5,774 nt of DNA from Desulfuromonadales bacterium (GTDB taxonomy: Bacteria; Desulfobacterota; Desulfuromonadia; Desulfuromonadales; BM103). This document shows, piece by piece, positions 1 to 5,646 of the stretch (position 1 is its first letter; each line of letters begins with the position of its first letter). The stretch lies in assembly GCA_030614505.1 (NCBI GenBank), contig JAUWTX010000149.1, positions 1 through 5,774 of the forward strand, given 5' to 3'. The notes below the pieces were generated by a model. That model saw nothing but the letters and a program-made list of their open reading frames with translations, did not search any database and was not told where the DNA came from. The translations under genes and the position numbers were made by a program.

Positions 1-2
1 AC

Positions 3-1232
3 ACCGGAGGCGGCGCCAGGGTCGAGTCGGCCAAACAGGATCTGCTGCGTTTGATTGATGTCCACGGCATAGAGATGGTGGCGATCGGCAACGGCACGGC
101 TGGACGTGAGATGGATCAGTTTGTCCGCCTCTGTCTGAAAGAGGCTGGCTTGAAAGTACAGGTGGTCATGGTCAGTGAAGCCGGGGCCAGTGTCTATTCG
201 GCATCGGATATCGCCCGTGAAGAATTCGCCGATCTCGACCTGACCGTGCGCGGCGCCATATCCATCGCTCGCCGTTTGCAGGACCCTCTGGCCGAGCTGG
301 TCAAGGTCGACCCCAAGAGTATCGGCGTCGGTCAGTATCAGCATGATGTCAGTCAGAGCGCCCTGAAAAAATCCCTCGACGAGGTGGTGGAATCATGTGT
401 CAACTATGTCGGCGTCGATCTGAATACCGCCAGTTGGGCACTGATCAGCTTTGTCTCAGGGATCAGTGAGTCTCTGGCCAAGGCGATCGTTAATCATCGT
501 GATATTGAAGGTGCCTTTACCCGCCGTGACCAGTTACTCAAGGTGCCGCGCTTTGGCAAGAAAGCATATGAGCAGGCTGCGGGATTTATGCGCATTAGAA
601 ACGCCGAACAGCCGCTGGATAATACCGAAGTACACCCGGAGCGCTACCCGTTGGTCGCGCAGATGGCTGCAGACCTGGGCGTTACCCTGCCGGCACTGAT
701 CGCTGAACCGGCTCGACTCGATAAAATCAGGCTGGACCAGTATGTCGGACCTGATATTGGCCTGCCGACGCTGCGTGACATCGTTGCTGAATTGAAGAAA
801 CCGGGTCGCGATCCGCGTGCGAGCTTTGTGACGGCCAGTTTCCGTGAAGATGTTGTGGAGGTCAAAGATCTCAAGGCAGGCATGACTCTCAACGGCATTG
901 TCACCAATGTCGCCGCCTTTGGCGCGTTTGTCGATGTCGGCGTGCATCAGGATGGTCTGGTGCATGTCAGTCAACTTGCCGATCGGTTTGTGAAAGATCC
1001 GAATCAGGTGGTCAAGGTTGGTCAGCAAGTGCAGGTCAGGGTTCTATCGGTTGATTTACAACGCAAGCGAATCGGGTTGACCATGCGCAAAGGGAAAACT
1101 GAGAAACCACCGGAGCAGAAGGAGCAAAGCCGTAAACCACGTCCCGAGAAGAAGCTGGCCGCATCATCGACGACGATGGCTGAGGCGCTGGCAAAATCGG
1201 GATTCCGGGTTAATAAGGGAAAAAACGGCTAG
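3..1232 (+). CDS. tex: Tex family S1 RNA-binding transcription accessory protein, 5'-truncated by window edge
   Basis: This is the C-terminal half of Tex, a cytoplasmic nucleic-acid-binding protein linked to transcription and RNA metabolism. The frame is open from base 3 (reading TGGGARVESAKQ), so the TTG at 51 is internal, not a start. About 409 codons are present; family members are roughly 720-790 residues, so the N-terminal Tex region and part of the RNase H-like (YqgF) domain lie off the left edge. Visible in order: the end of the YqgF-like domain with the Tex signature GNGTAGRE (about 81-104) and SVYSASDIAREEF; the very conserved block DPLAELVKVDPKSIGVGQYQ (about 285-344); helix-hairpin-helix segments (about 396-597) with GVDLNTAS and LLKVPRFGKKAYEQAAGF; an S1 domain (about 867-1091) with GIVTNVAAFGAFVDVGVHQDGLVHVSQ; and a Lys/Pro-rich basic tail ending NKGKNG before TAG. 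Identification is firm; the exact cellular role of Tex remains loosely defined in the family. Confidence 0.96.
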   Translation, partial: TGGGARVESAKQDLLRLIDVHGIEMVAIGNGTAGREMDQFVRLCLKEAGLKVQVVMVSEAGASVYSASDIAREEFADLDLTVRGAISIARRLQDPLAELVKVDPKSIGVGQYQHDVSQSALKKSLDEVVESCVNYVGVDLNTASWALISFVSGISESLAKAIVNHRDIEGAFTRRDQLLKVPRFGKKAYEQAAGFMRIRNAEQPLDNTEVHPERYPLVAQMAADLGVTLPALIAEPARLDKIRLDQYVGPDIGLPTLRDIVAELKKPGRDPRASFVTASFREDVVEVKDLKAGMTLNGIVTNVAAFGAFVDVGVHQDGLVHVSQLADRFVKDPNQVVKVGQQVQVRVLSVDLQRKRIGLTMRKGKTEKPPEQKEQSRKPRPEKKLAASSTTMAEALAKSGFRVNKGKNG

Positions 1233-1290
1233 CCGGACACAACAGGAGCCGGGGACACTTGAAATTGGGTGTCCCTTATTAAGTGTCCAG
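1231..1290. repeat. Nested GGGGACAC inverted repeat (REP-like palindrome) between convergent genes
   Basis: The core GGACAC or its complement occurs four times within 58 bases. GGACAC is at 1235-1240, GGGGACACTT at 1251-1260, GTGTCCC at 1269-1275 and AAGTGTCC at 1281-1288. Two exclusive hairpins are possible: GGGACAC (1252-1258) with GTGTCCC (1269-1275), 7 bp; or GGACACTT (1253-1260) with AAGTGTCC (1281-1288), 8 bp. It directly follows the tex stop codon and faces the end of the radical SAM gene, so it may also act as a weak terminator, although no T-tract follows. From general knowledge, GGGGACAC palindromes are common dispersed repeats in some proteobacterial genomes, often near REP-associated (Y1) transposases; that link is inference here. 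Confidence 0.6.
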
Positions 1291-1350
1291 CTTCAATATG
1301 TAATATGATGCGAACGGTTTTCTGGACGTTGATGTCCTGATGCGCCAGTT

Positions 1351-2262
1351 TCAATCGAGACGATGCAAACCATGCTTCCCGGCCTGAACCCGGGCCACCT
1401 GAAATTCACTCCGGCGTAGCCTCCGGTCCAAGGGTGGTAATTCATTGGCCCGGTAACAGGGCCGGTATTGATCCATGAGATTGAGGTAGGTGTCCGGAGA
1501 TATTTCCTGGGCGATGAACGCGAGAATCTGCTCGGTACCGGCTGAATTTTCAGGAAGCACCAGGTGGCGGATCAGCAATCCTCGTCGGGCAATCCCTTGT
1601 TTATCCAAAACAAGTTCGCCCACCTGTCGGTGCATCTCCTTGACTGCCGCCTGATTGACCTTTGGGTAGTTGTGCACTTGCAAGTATTTTAGAGCAGTTG
1701 CCGAATCGGCGAACTTCATGTCTGGCATGTAGATATCAACCACTCCATCCAGGAGAGCCAGAGCTTCGGAGCTGTCGTAGCCTCCCGTATTGTAGACCAG
1801 AGGCACTCGCAGCCCTTGCTCGGCGGCAAGGGCCAAGGCGGCAAGAATCTGGGCGACCACATGGCTGGGAGAAACAAAATTGATGTTGTGACAGCCCAAC
1901 TCCTGAAGCTCCAGCATCATTGCGGCCAATTCTTCAGGCGAAACTTCGCGGCCTTCACCCCTTTGACTGATCTCCCAGTTCTGGCAAAAGAGACAGTGGA
2001 GATTGCATCGAGAGAAGAAGATGGTTCCGGAACCGAACCGCCCCACCAGCGGCCGTTCCTCCCCAAAGTGTGGGCCGTGGCTGTAAACTATGGCACTCTC
2101 TCCCGTACGGCAGATCGCACTGTTGATGGTCTGTAACCGGTTGACATGACATTGATTGGCGCACAGGTCACAGCGTTCAAGATGTGCATGTGCCGATCTT
2201 GCCCTTTCGGCCAATTCTCCGCTGCGCAACAATCCTCGATAGGCCGGTTCAAAGGATTTCAT
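1351..2262 (-). CDS. Radical SAM protein, PflX-like (pyruvate formate-lyase-activating-enzyme-related family)
   Basis: A 303-residue cytoplasmic radical SAM protein. The cluster-binding motif is C86-NLH-C90-LF-C93 (CX3CX2C), followed by QNWEISQ; these cysteines bind the [4Fe-4S] cluster that cleaves S-adenosylmethionine. Upstream is a second cysteine set, C31-DL-C34-ANQ-C38 plus C51, typical of the PflX-like group (COG1313). Other family-like blocks are NFVSPSH (128-134), YNTGGYDS (157-164), DIYMPDMKF (176-184), IRHLVLPEN (231-239) and LMDQYRP (262-268). Length fits the family and the TIM-barrel region is complete. ATG at 2262 is preceded by GGGAG about 13 bases upstream, a somewhat long spacing. 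Despite the PflA relationship, no pyruvate formate-lyase gene is present, and the substrate of this group is not established, so no reaction should be assigned. It is the last gene of the minus-strand cluster, 90 bp after the 102-aa gene. Confidence 0.9.
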   Translation of the reverse strand: MKSFEPAYRGLLRSGELAERARSAHAHLERCDLCANQCHVNRLQTINSAICRTGESAIVYSHGPHFGEERPLVGRFGSGTIFFSRCNLHCLFCQNWEISQRGEGREVSPEELAAMMLELQELGCHNINFVSPSHVVAQILAALALAAEQGLRVPLVYNTGGYDSSEALALLDGVVDIYMPDMKFADSATALKYLQVHNYPKVNQAAVKEMHRQVGELVLDKQGIARRGLLIRHLVLPENSAGTEQILAFIAQEISPDTYLNLMDQYRPCYRANELPPLDRRLRRSEFQVARVQAGKHGLHRLD

Positions 2263-2352
2263 GGCCTTTTCTTTGCTCCCTGATTCGAGTCTAGCGGAGG
2301 AAAAGGAAAATGCCGGGAGTCAGAGTCGGGGATACAATATCTATTCTGAAGA

Positions 2353-2661
2353 TCACCCTCCACCTTTCATGAACCTCAAGTTGAAATGCTTGATAAAGTT
2401 GCTAATTTCCACTTCAGAAAAGTCAAAGAAACGAAAGGTTACAGAGGTTACAGGCAGTTTGACTGACCGGCTCAGCTCACGAAATCCTTCCGGGTCAAGA
2501 ACGATTTCAATGTTTTTGTGGTTGAGCTGAAACTTAATGGTGTCTTCGATACGATGATATGGAATGTCGTTGAGTAGGTTAGGAAGTTCACCATAAAAAT
2601 CTTTATGGGTTATCCCCATCTCTTTTTGAACAATTGTGGGTTGCTCTTTATCTGCTTCCAT
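2353..2661 (-). CDS. Conserved-looking small protein of unknown function (102 aa)
   Basis: I do not recognise a named family. The protein is 102 residues, soluble, with no cysteine, signal peptide or membrane segment. It opens with a polar stretch (1-14) and continues with MGITHKDFYGELPNLL (15-30), a probable helix. Alternating beta-like segments follow, IKFQLNHKNIEIVLDPEG (42-59) and LPVTSVTFRFFDF (69-81), then a helix EISNFIKHFNLRF and a terminal GGG. This looks like a compact alpha/beta fold, and I have an impression of similar short hypothetical proteins with a Gly-rich end in other proteobacteria, which I cannot check. ATG at 2661 has GAAGAG seven bases upstream and is the better start; at the internal Met15 an AAAGAG abuts the ATG with no spacer. 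It lies between a SEC-C gene (59 bp upstream) and the radical SAM gene (90 bp downstream) on the same strand. Confidence 0.78.
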   Translation of the reverse strand: MEADKEQPTIVQKEMGITHKDFYGELPNLLNDIPYHRIEDTIKFQLNHKNIEIVLDPEGFRELSRSVKLPVTSVTFRFFDFSEVEISNFIKHFNLRFMKGGG

Positions 2662-2691
2662 AACTTTACTCTTCGCTGATCAAATTAGAGA

Positions 2692-2704
2692 GGCGGGCCC
2701 CGCC
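2692..2704. terminator. GC-rich palindrome between the SEC-C and 102-aa genes, possible weak terminator or attenuator
   Basis: GGCGGG-C-CCCGCC is a perfect odd-length palindrome that can fold as a 5-bp all-GC stem with a 3-base loop. Read on the minus strand it lies 17 bases past the SEC-C stop codon and is followed by TCTCTAATTTG, a poor U-tract. It could reduce read-through from the SEC-C gene into the next two genes, or be a processing or pause site. The short stem and weak T-run make efficient termination doubtful. Confidence 0.35.
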
Positions 2705-2720
2705 CCGATTACTTCGGTTT

Positions 2721-2933
2721 TCAGGTGAAAGCCTCGCTAATCGTTCTTTTGCGGTGGTCGAGGCCGAGTTCCTTCTCCCGTTTGCGATCCTCCGGGCGGT
2801 GACATTTTCGATAGGGTTTGTCTTTGCCACACCAGCATGGATCTCCGCCACGTAGATCCAGCATGCTGCGCGGATAGTCCCTCTGTGCAGTCTTCTCTTT
2901 TCTCGTTAGCAATGCACGCCAAAATCGTTTCAT
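2721..2933 (-). CDS. SEC-C motif zinc-binding small protein (70 aa)
   Basis: A 70-residue basic protein with a canonical SEC-C motif: GGDP-C33-W-C35-GKDKPYRK-C44-H45, that is CXCX8CH. In the family the CXC and C[CH] pairs bind one zinc ion; the motif was first seen at the C-terminus of SecA but also occurs in many short stand-alone proteins of unknown role. The N-terminus (MKRFWRALLTRKEK) is a basic amphipathic stretch, not a signal peptide. The C-terminal third is a charged helix-like region (RPEDRKREKELGLDHRKR). Two other reading frames overlap this locus, but only this one contains the motif. ATG at 2933 is preceded by GGAGAGG 11 bases upstream, slightly far but acceptable. It is the first gene of a possible three-gene minus-strand unit. 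An AT-rich stretch with TATGATAAT on the minus strand (about 3021-3029) is a possible -10 region for it, without a convincing -35. Confidence 0.82.
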   Translation of the reverse strand: MKRFWRALLTRKEKTAQRDYPRSMLDLRGGDPCWCGKDKPYRKCHRPEDRKREKELGLDHRKRTISEAFT

Positions 2934-3081
2934 GACATTGATGGCCTCTCCGCTACGGATTTACAACGAACCGCAAGCAAGGTTAGAAGCAGGTTGCGAG
3001 CGTTATCCCCTTACTTAAACATTATCATACATGATCTGCTGCCGTATCTATCACCAATTTCCCGATTCTGGAGTTGAAGCT

Positions 3082-3090
3082 TGATATAAT
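3082..3090 (+). promoter_or_regulatory. Extended -10 promoter for the 138-aa gene
   Basis: TGATATAAT matches the extended -10 consensus exactly (TG, one base, then TATAAT at 3085-3090). No recognisable -35 hexamer sits 16-18 bases upstream, as is typical for extended -10 promoters. Transcription would begin near 3097, giving an untranslated leader of about 80 bases before the ATG of the downstream gene. Confidence 0.6.
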
Positions 3091-3164
3091 CTCTCAGTTT
3101 TTCAGTGGGTTGCAATGTTCTGGTTCTCTGTTAAGTTAAAAATATGAAATTGGCCCCGTCAATC

Positions 3165-3175
3165 AAGGAAGGAGG
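3165..3175 (+). promoter_or_regulatory. Very strong Shine-Dalgarno deciding the start of the 138-aa gene
   Basis: AAGGAAGGAGG holds two overlapping anti-16S matches. Two ATG codons follow in tandem (3178 and 3181). AGGAGG (3170-3175) lies 2 bases from the first and 5 from the second, favouring 3181. The more upstream AAGGA (3165-3169) would suit 3178 with 8 bases. The choice changes only one N-terminal Met. Confidence 0.7.
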
Positions 3176-3180
3176 CAATG

Positions 3181-3597
3181 ATGGGATTCTTTAGTAAGAA
3201 GTTGAACTACCCTGAGCTTGATTCTGATAATCCTGCTACCGATCAGGTTCATGAGTTTGACGGTCCGTTGCAGGAGCTGATGGGACAGGTCTCCGATACG
3301 CTTGAAGTGGTTCCGGCGGATGATCATGCCTATGTGTTCATTGGCAAACCACCAAAGAAGTTTGGCGTTGCCATGATTGAGAATGGTGCGGTGCAGAGTT
3401 TTATCGCTGCCGCAAAAGAGAAAGGGCTCGACCAGGCGAAGATCCAGATGTTGAACGAGCAGCTTCGTGATGCATACATGCACAATCTGGATGCACAGCG
3501 TTACAAGACCAGTGTCGGAGGAAAAGAAGTTGTGGTGACACCTTGTCCGCAACTTGACCAGGAAGTTAAACAGATCATGAGCAGTATGAGTAACTAA
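3181..3597 (+). CDS. Protein of unknown function, 138 aa, single-gene transcription unit
   Basis: I do not recognise this protein. It is soluble and mildly acidic at the N-terminus, with no signal peptide, no membrane segment and a single cysteine in VTPCPQLD near the C-terminus, so no metal site is evident. It begins MGFFSKKLNYPELD. A proline-poor helix-rich region follows (GPLQELMGQVSDTLEVV), then a beta-like HAYVFIGKPPKKFGVAMIENG, a long helical stretch (AVQSFIAAAKEKGLDQAKIQMLNEQLRDAYMHNL), a short strand GGKEVVVTP and a last helix. Codon use and GC resemble the neighbours, so it looks native. It has its own extended -10 promoter, a strong Shine-Dalgarno and a strong terminator, and is flanked by a divergent cluster on the left and an independent promoter on the right. 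This argues for a monocistronic, possibly well-expressed gene. The 148-aa frame on the opposite strand is its shadow. An in-frame ATG one codon upstream (3178) is an alternative start. Confidence 0.82.
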   Translation: MGFFSKKLNYPELDSDNPATDQVHEFDGPLQELMGQVSDTLEVVPADDHAYVFIGKPPKKFGVAMIENGAVQSFIAAAKEKGLDQAKIQMLNEQLRDAYMHNLDAQRYKTSVGGKEVVVTPCPQLDQEVKQIMSSMSN

Positions 3598-3625
3598 AAA
3601 TTTCAACAAAATCAGGGGCTGAAAG

Positions 3626-3670
3626 CCGGGGTTGAAGCGATTTGCTATCGTGTTTCTCCCGGTTTTTTTT
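3626..3670 (+). terminator. Rho-independent terminator of the 138-aa gene
   Basis: CCGGG (3626-3630) pairs with CCCGG (3658-3662). An upper stem, GCGAT with ATCGT or longer, closes on a TTGCT loop; overall the arms are about 16 bases with three mismatches. Eight consecutive T residues (3663-3670) follow at once. It lies 28 bases past the stop codon. This is a classic intrinsic terminator on the plus strand. Confidence 0.85.
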
Positions 3671-3680
3671 GTGAGTTTTT

Positions 3681-3718
3681 GAATTCGGGGGACACATTTC
3701 CAACGTGTCCTCTGATTC
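3681..3718. repeat. Second GGGGACAC-type palindrome (REP-like)
   Basis: GGGGGACAC (3687-3695) pairs with GTGTCCTCT (3705-3713) as a 9-bp stem including two G-T pairs. The loop is ATTTCCAAC, and the outer GAAT (3681-3684) can pair with ATTC (3715-3718). It shares the GGGGACAC core with the element after tex. GAATTCGGGGGACAC resembles dispersed repeat ends often seen around REP-associated Y1 transposases; no such transposase is present here, and the link is from memory. It sits just past the terminator of the upstream gene. Confidence 0.55.
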
Positions 3719-3889
3719 CAAAGGCCTGCATCACCTTGCGTGATTGTTTGGGAGAGGCTGGACCACCTTTTTCATCCCCGTAAGTACTCTAAAATCATTT
3801 TCCCCAACAGATAAAAAAGAGGCAAGAGCTCGTTCTGTCTACTACATACCGCATAGGTTATAGATTTCCAGACATGGTGATTTTTTAAC

Positions 3890-3918
3890 TTGCCTCCTGC
3901 TCTTGAGGCGACTATAGT
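3890..3918 (+). promoter_or_regulatory. Sigma70 promoter of the SulP gene with a dyad in its spacer
   Basis: The -35 is TTGCCT (3890-3895, 4 of 6 to consensus) and the -10 is TATAGT (3913-3918, 5 of 6), separated by exactly 17 bp. The start would be near 3925. The spacer contains GCCTC (3892-3896) and GAGGC (3905-3909), an inverted repeat 8 bases apart. The -10 lies inside a 12-bp perfect palindrome CGACTATAGTCG (3909-3920). Both are possible regulator sites; no regulator gene is adjacent. Confidence 0.65.
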
Positions 3919-3972
3919 CGGCGTCTTTTTCCAAAATATTGACTCTCCAATTCAAGACTTTAAGGATAATCG

Positions 3973-5502
3973 ATGTTCGAATTTCTCGTCAGAAAAAGTA
4001 CCACCTGTAAAGACGACCTCCTCTCCGGTCTGACTGTGGCCCTGGCCCTGGTCCCCGAGGCGGTGGCGTTCTCTTTTGTTGCCGGTGTTGACCCGTTGGT
4101 TGGTCTGTATGCCGCCTTCATGGTTGGTTTGATTACCGCAGCCATCGGTGGTCGCCCGGGGATGATCTCCGGCGCAACCGGTGCCCTGGCCGTGGTTATG
4201 GTCGACCTGGTTGCCGAACATGGCATTGAATACCTGTTCGCCACGGTAGTGCTGATGGGGGTTATCCAGGTTGGCGCCGGAGTTCTGCGTCTCGGTAAAT
4301 TCATACGTTTGATCCCCCATCCGGTGATGCTCGGCTTCGTCAACGGCTTGGCGATCATCATCTTTCTCGCGCAACTCAGCCAGTTCAAGATTGCCGATAC
4401 CAGTGGCGTGTTGCAGTGGATGTCGGGCCCAACCCTGTATCTGATGCTTGGGTTGGTGGCACTGACCATGGCCATCATTTACTTCCTGCCTAAACTGACG
4501 ATGGCCTTTCCCTCGGCTCTGGCGGCTATTCTTGTGGTCACTGGCCTGGTCCATGGATTGGGACTTGATACCCGCACGGTTGGCGACCTCGCCTCGGTGG
4601 CTGGTGGCTTGCCCTCTTTCCACCTCCCCATGGTGACACCGTCTCTGGATAATCTTTTGATTATCCTCCCCTACGCGGTGATTCTCGCCGCTATTGGCTT
4701 GATCGAATCGCTGATGACCCTGACTCTGATCGACGAGGTCACCGAAACGCGTGGCCGTGGCAACCGTGAGTGCATCGGGCAGGGCGTCGCTAACGTAGTC
4801 ACCGGCTTTTTCGGTGGTATGGGCGGTTGCGCCATGATCGGTCAGAGCATTATCAATATCAATTCCGGTGGTCGCGGTCGTCTCTCCGGTATCACCGCTG
4901 CCTTAAGCTTACTTATCTTTATTGTGTTCGCCTCAAACCTGATCGAGATGATCCCGGTGGCGGCACTCATAGGTGTCATGTTCATGGTGGTGGTCGGCAC
5001 CTTTGCCTGGTCGAGTCTGCGCATTCTGCACAAAATTCCTTTAAGCGACGCCCTGGTGTTGATCCTGGTTTCGGCGGTTACCGTCTTCACCGACCTGGCG
5101 ATAGCCGTCGCTGTTGGTGTCATTGTCTCAGCGCTGGTTTTTGCCTGGCAGAACGCCCGGCGTATTTACTCCGATATTTCCGTTGACGAAGCAGGGGTCA
5201 AAACCTACCGTTTGAACGGTCCGCTTTTCTTCGGTTCAGTGCGCTCTTTCCACGACCAGTTTACTCCGGCCGAAGATCCTGAGGACGTGGTGATCGACTT
5301 TCGCGGTTCGCGCGTCTGTGACCACTCGGGGCTTGAGGCTGTGAGCAGTCTCACCGAACGCTATCTGGGGCAAGGCAAAAAGCTGCGCCTCAAGCATCTC
5401 AGTGCTGAGTGTCGTTCTTTGCTCGATAATGCCGGTAGCATGATCGAGGTTAATGTGATCGAGGATCCGCGCTATCGGGTGGCAGTGGATGAGCTGGCAT
5501 AA
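3973..5502 (+). CDS. SulP (SLC26-type) inorganic anion transporter with C-terminal STAS domain
   Basis: A 509-residue inner-membrane anion transporter of the SulP family. The membrane domain spans about residues 14-395, with many hydrophobic segments. Family hallmarks are DLLSGLTVALALVPEAVAFSF (15-35), SGATGAL (66-72, start of TM3), RLIPHPVMLGFVNGLA (112-127), GLIESLMT (242-249), IGQGVANVVTGFFGG (268-282) and ININSGGRGRLSG (294-306). TM3 and TM10 frame the anion site in this fold. A cytosolic STAS domain occupies about 408-505, with VVIDFRGSRVCDHSGLEA; D450-H-S-G is the typical STAS loop. Length is toward the short end for SulP (about 490-600) but both domains are complete. Substrate cannot be read from sequence: sulfate, bicarbonate and other anions are all handled by the family, and the GQG...NI.SGGR..LSG block is shared with BicA-type bicarbonate carriers as well as others. 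ATG at 3973 has AAGGA six bases upstream. No carbonic anhydrase or sulfate-assimilation gene is visible nearby. Confidence 0.94.
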   Translation: MFEFLVRKSTTCKDDLLSGLTVALALVPEAVAFSFVAGVDPLVGLYAAFMVGLITAAIGGRPGMISGATGALAVVMVDLVAEHGIEYLFATVVLMGVIQVGAGVLRLGKFIRLIPHPVMLGFVNGLAIIIFLAQLSQFKIADTSGVLQWMSGPTLYLMLGLVALTMAIIYFLPKLTMAFPSALAAILVVTGLVHGLGLDTRTVGDLASVAGGLPSFHLPMVTPSLDNLLIILPYAVILAAIGLIESLMTLTLIDEVTETRGRGNRECIGQGVANVVTGFFGGMGGCAMIGQSIININSGGRGRLSGITAALSLLIFIVFASNLIEMIPVAALIGVMFMVVVGTFAWSSLRILHKIPLSDALVLILVSAVTVFTDLAIAVAVGVIVSALVFAWQNARRIYSDISVDEAGVKTYRLNGPLFFGSVRSFHDQFTPAEDPEDVVIDFRGSRVCDHSGLEAVSSLTERYLGQGKKLRLKHLSAECRSLLDNAGSMIEVNVIEDPRYRVAVDELA

Positions 5503-5531
5503 GGCTTGAGCATAGATCTTTTGTAATGCAG

Positions 5532-5567
5532 ACAACCAAGGGCACCCATCTGGGCGCCCTTGGTTGT
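5532..5567. terminator. Long perfect hairpin after the SulP gene, terminator-like
   Basis: ACAACCAAGGGC (5532-5543) and GCCCTTGGTTGT (5556-5567) form a perfect 12-bp stem. Inside the 12-base loop CCC and GGG can add three more pairs past one mismatch, closing on ATCT. It starts 30 bases past the SulP stop. No T-tract follows on either strand (TCAGAGCG on plus), so termination may need Rho, or the hairpin may protect the mRNA 3' end. It separates the SulP gene from the next open frame. Confidence 0.65.
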
Positions 5568-5646
5568 TCAGAGCGTAATCACGGCTATTATTACGCCTGC
5601 TCAAATTGCTTTTCCTCGTCTCGGAACCCTTCTCTCTATACAGAAA

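Larger units (their letters stand above)
3598..3972. other. 375-bp intergenic region before the SulP gene
   Basis: No credible gene lies here. From left to right it holds the terminator of the upstream gene (3626-3670), a GGGGACAC-type palindrome (3681-3718), a small hairpin ATCAC/GTGAT (3730-3744), an AT-rich stretch with A6 and T6 runs (3813-3886), an inverted repeat GAGGCAAG (3819-3826) / CTTGCCTC (3889-3896), and the sigma70 promoter of the SulP gene (3890-3918). A leader of about 48 bases with AAGGA (3962-3966), six bases from the ATG, follows. Confidence 0.65.

Noticed and set aside
51..53. TTG as a start codon for the Tex reading frame
   Set aside because: The frame is open from base 3 and encodes Tex-like residues before it; family length shows the gene starts far to the left.
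534..1028. 164-aa and 87-aa minus-strand frames inside tex
   Set aside because: Fully within the conserved Tex HhH and S1 regions; antisense shadows.
1324..1337. GGAC/GTCC mini-hairpin just past the radical SAM stop codon
   Set aside because: Only four base pairs and no T-tract on the minus strand; not a credible terminator.
1816..2136. Plus-strand frames of 106 and 73 aa inside the radical SAM gene
   Set aside because: They lie opposite the cysteine-motif region and show no family features.
2261..2530. 89-aa plus-strand frame beginning at the radical SAM start codon
   Set aside because: It overlaps the start of one gene and the body of the 102-aa gene on the other strand, with no ribosome site.
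3024..3035. ATCAT-AC-ATGAT inverted repeat in the divergent region
   Set aside because: Short and AT-rich, easily due to chance; it may only mark a minus-strand -10 region.
3163..3609. 148-aa minus-strand frame opposite the 138-aa gene
   Set aside because: The plus strand has promoter, Shine-Dalgarno and terminator in the right order; the antisense frame has none and overlaps the plus-strand signals.
3952..4623. Long minus-strand open frames (223 and 172 aa) opposite the SulP gene
   Set aside because: They run antisense to a clear membrane transporter; the His/Gln/Asn-rich or low-complexity composition is what the complement of hydrophobic codons gives.
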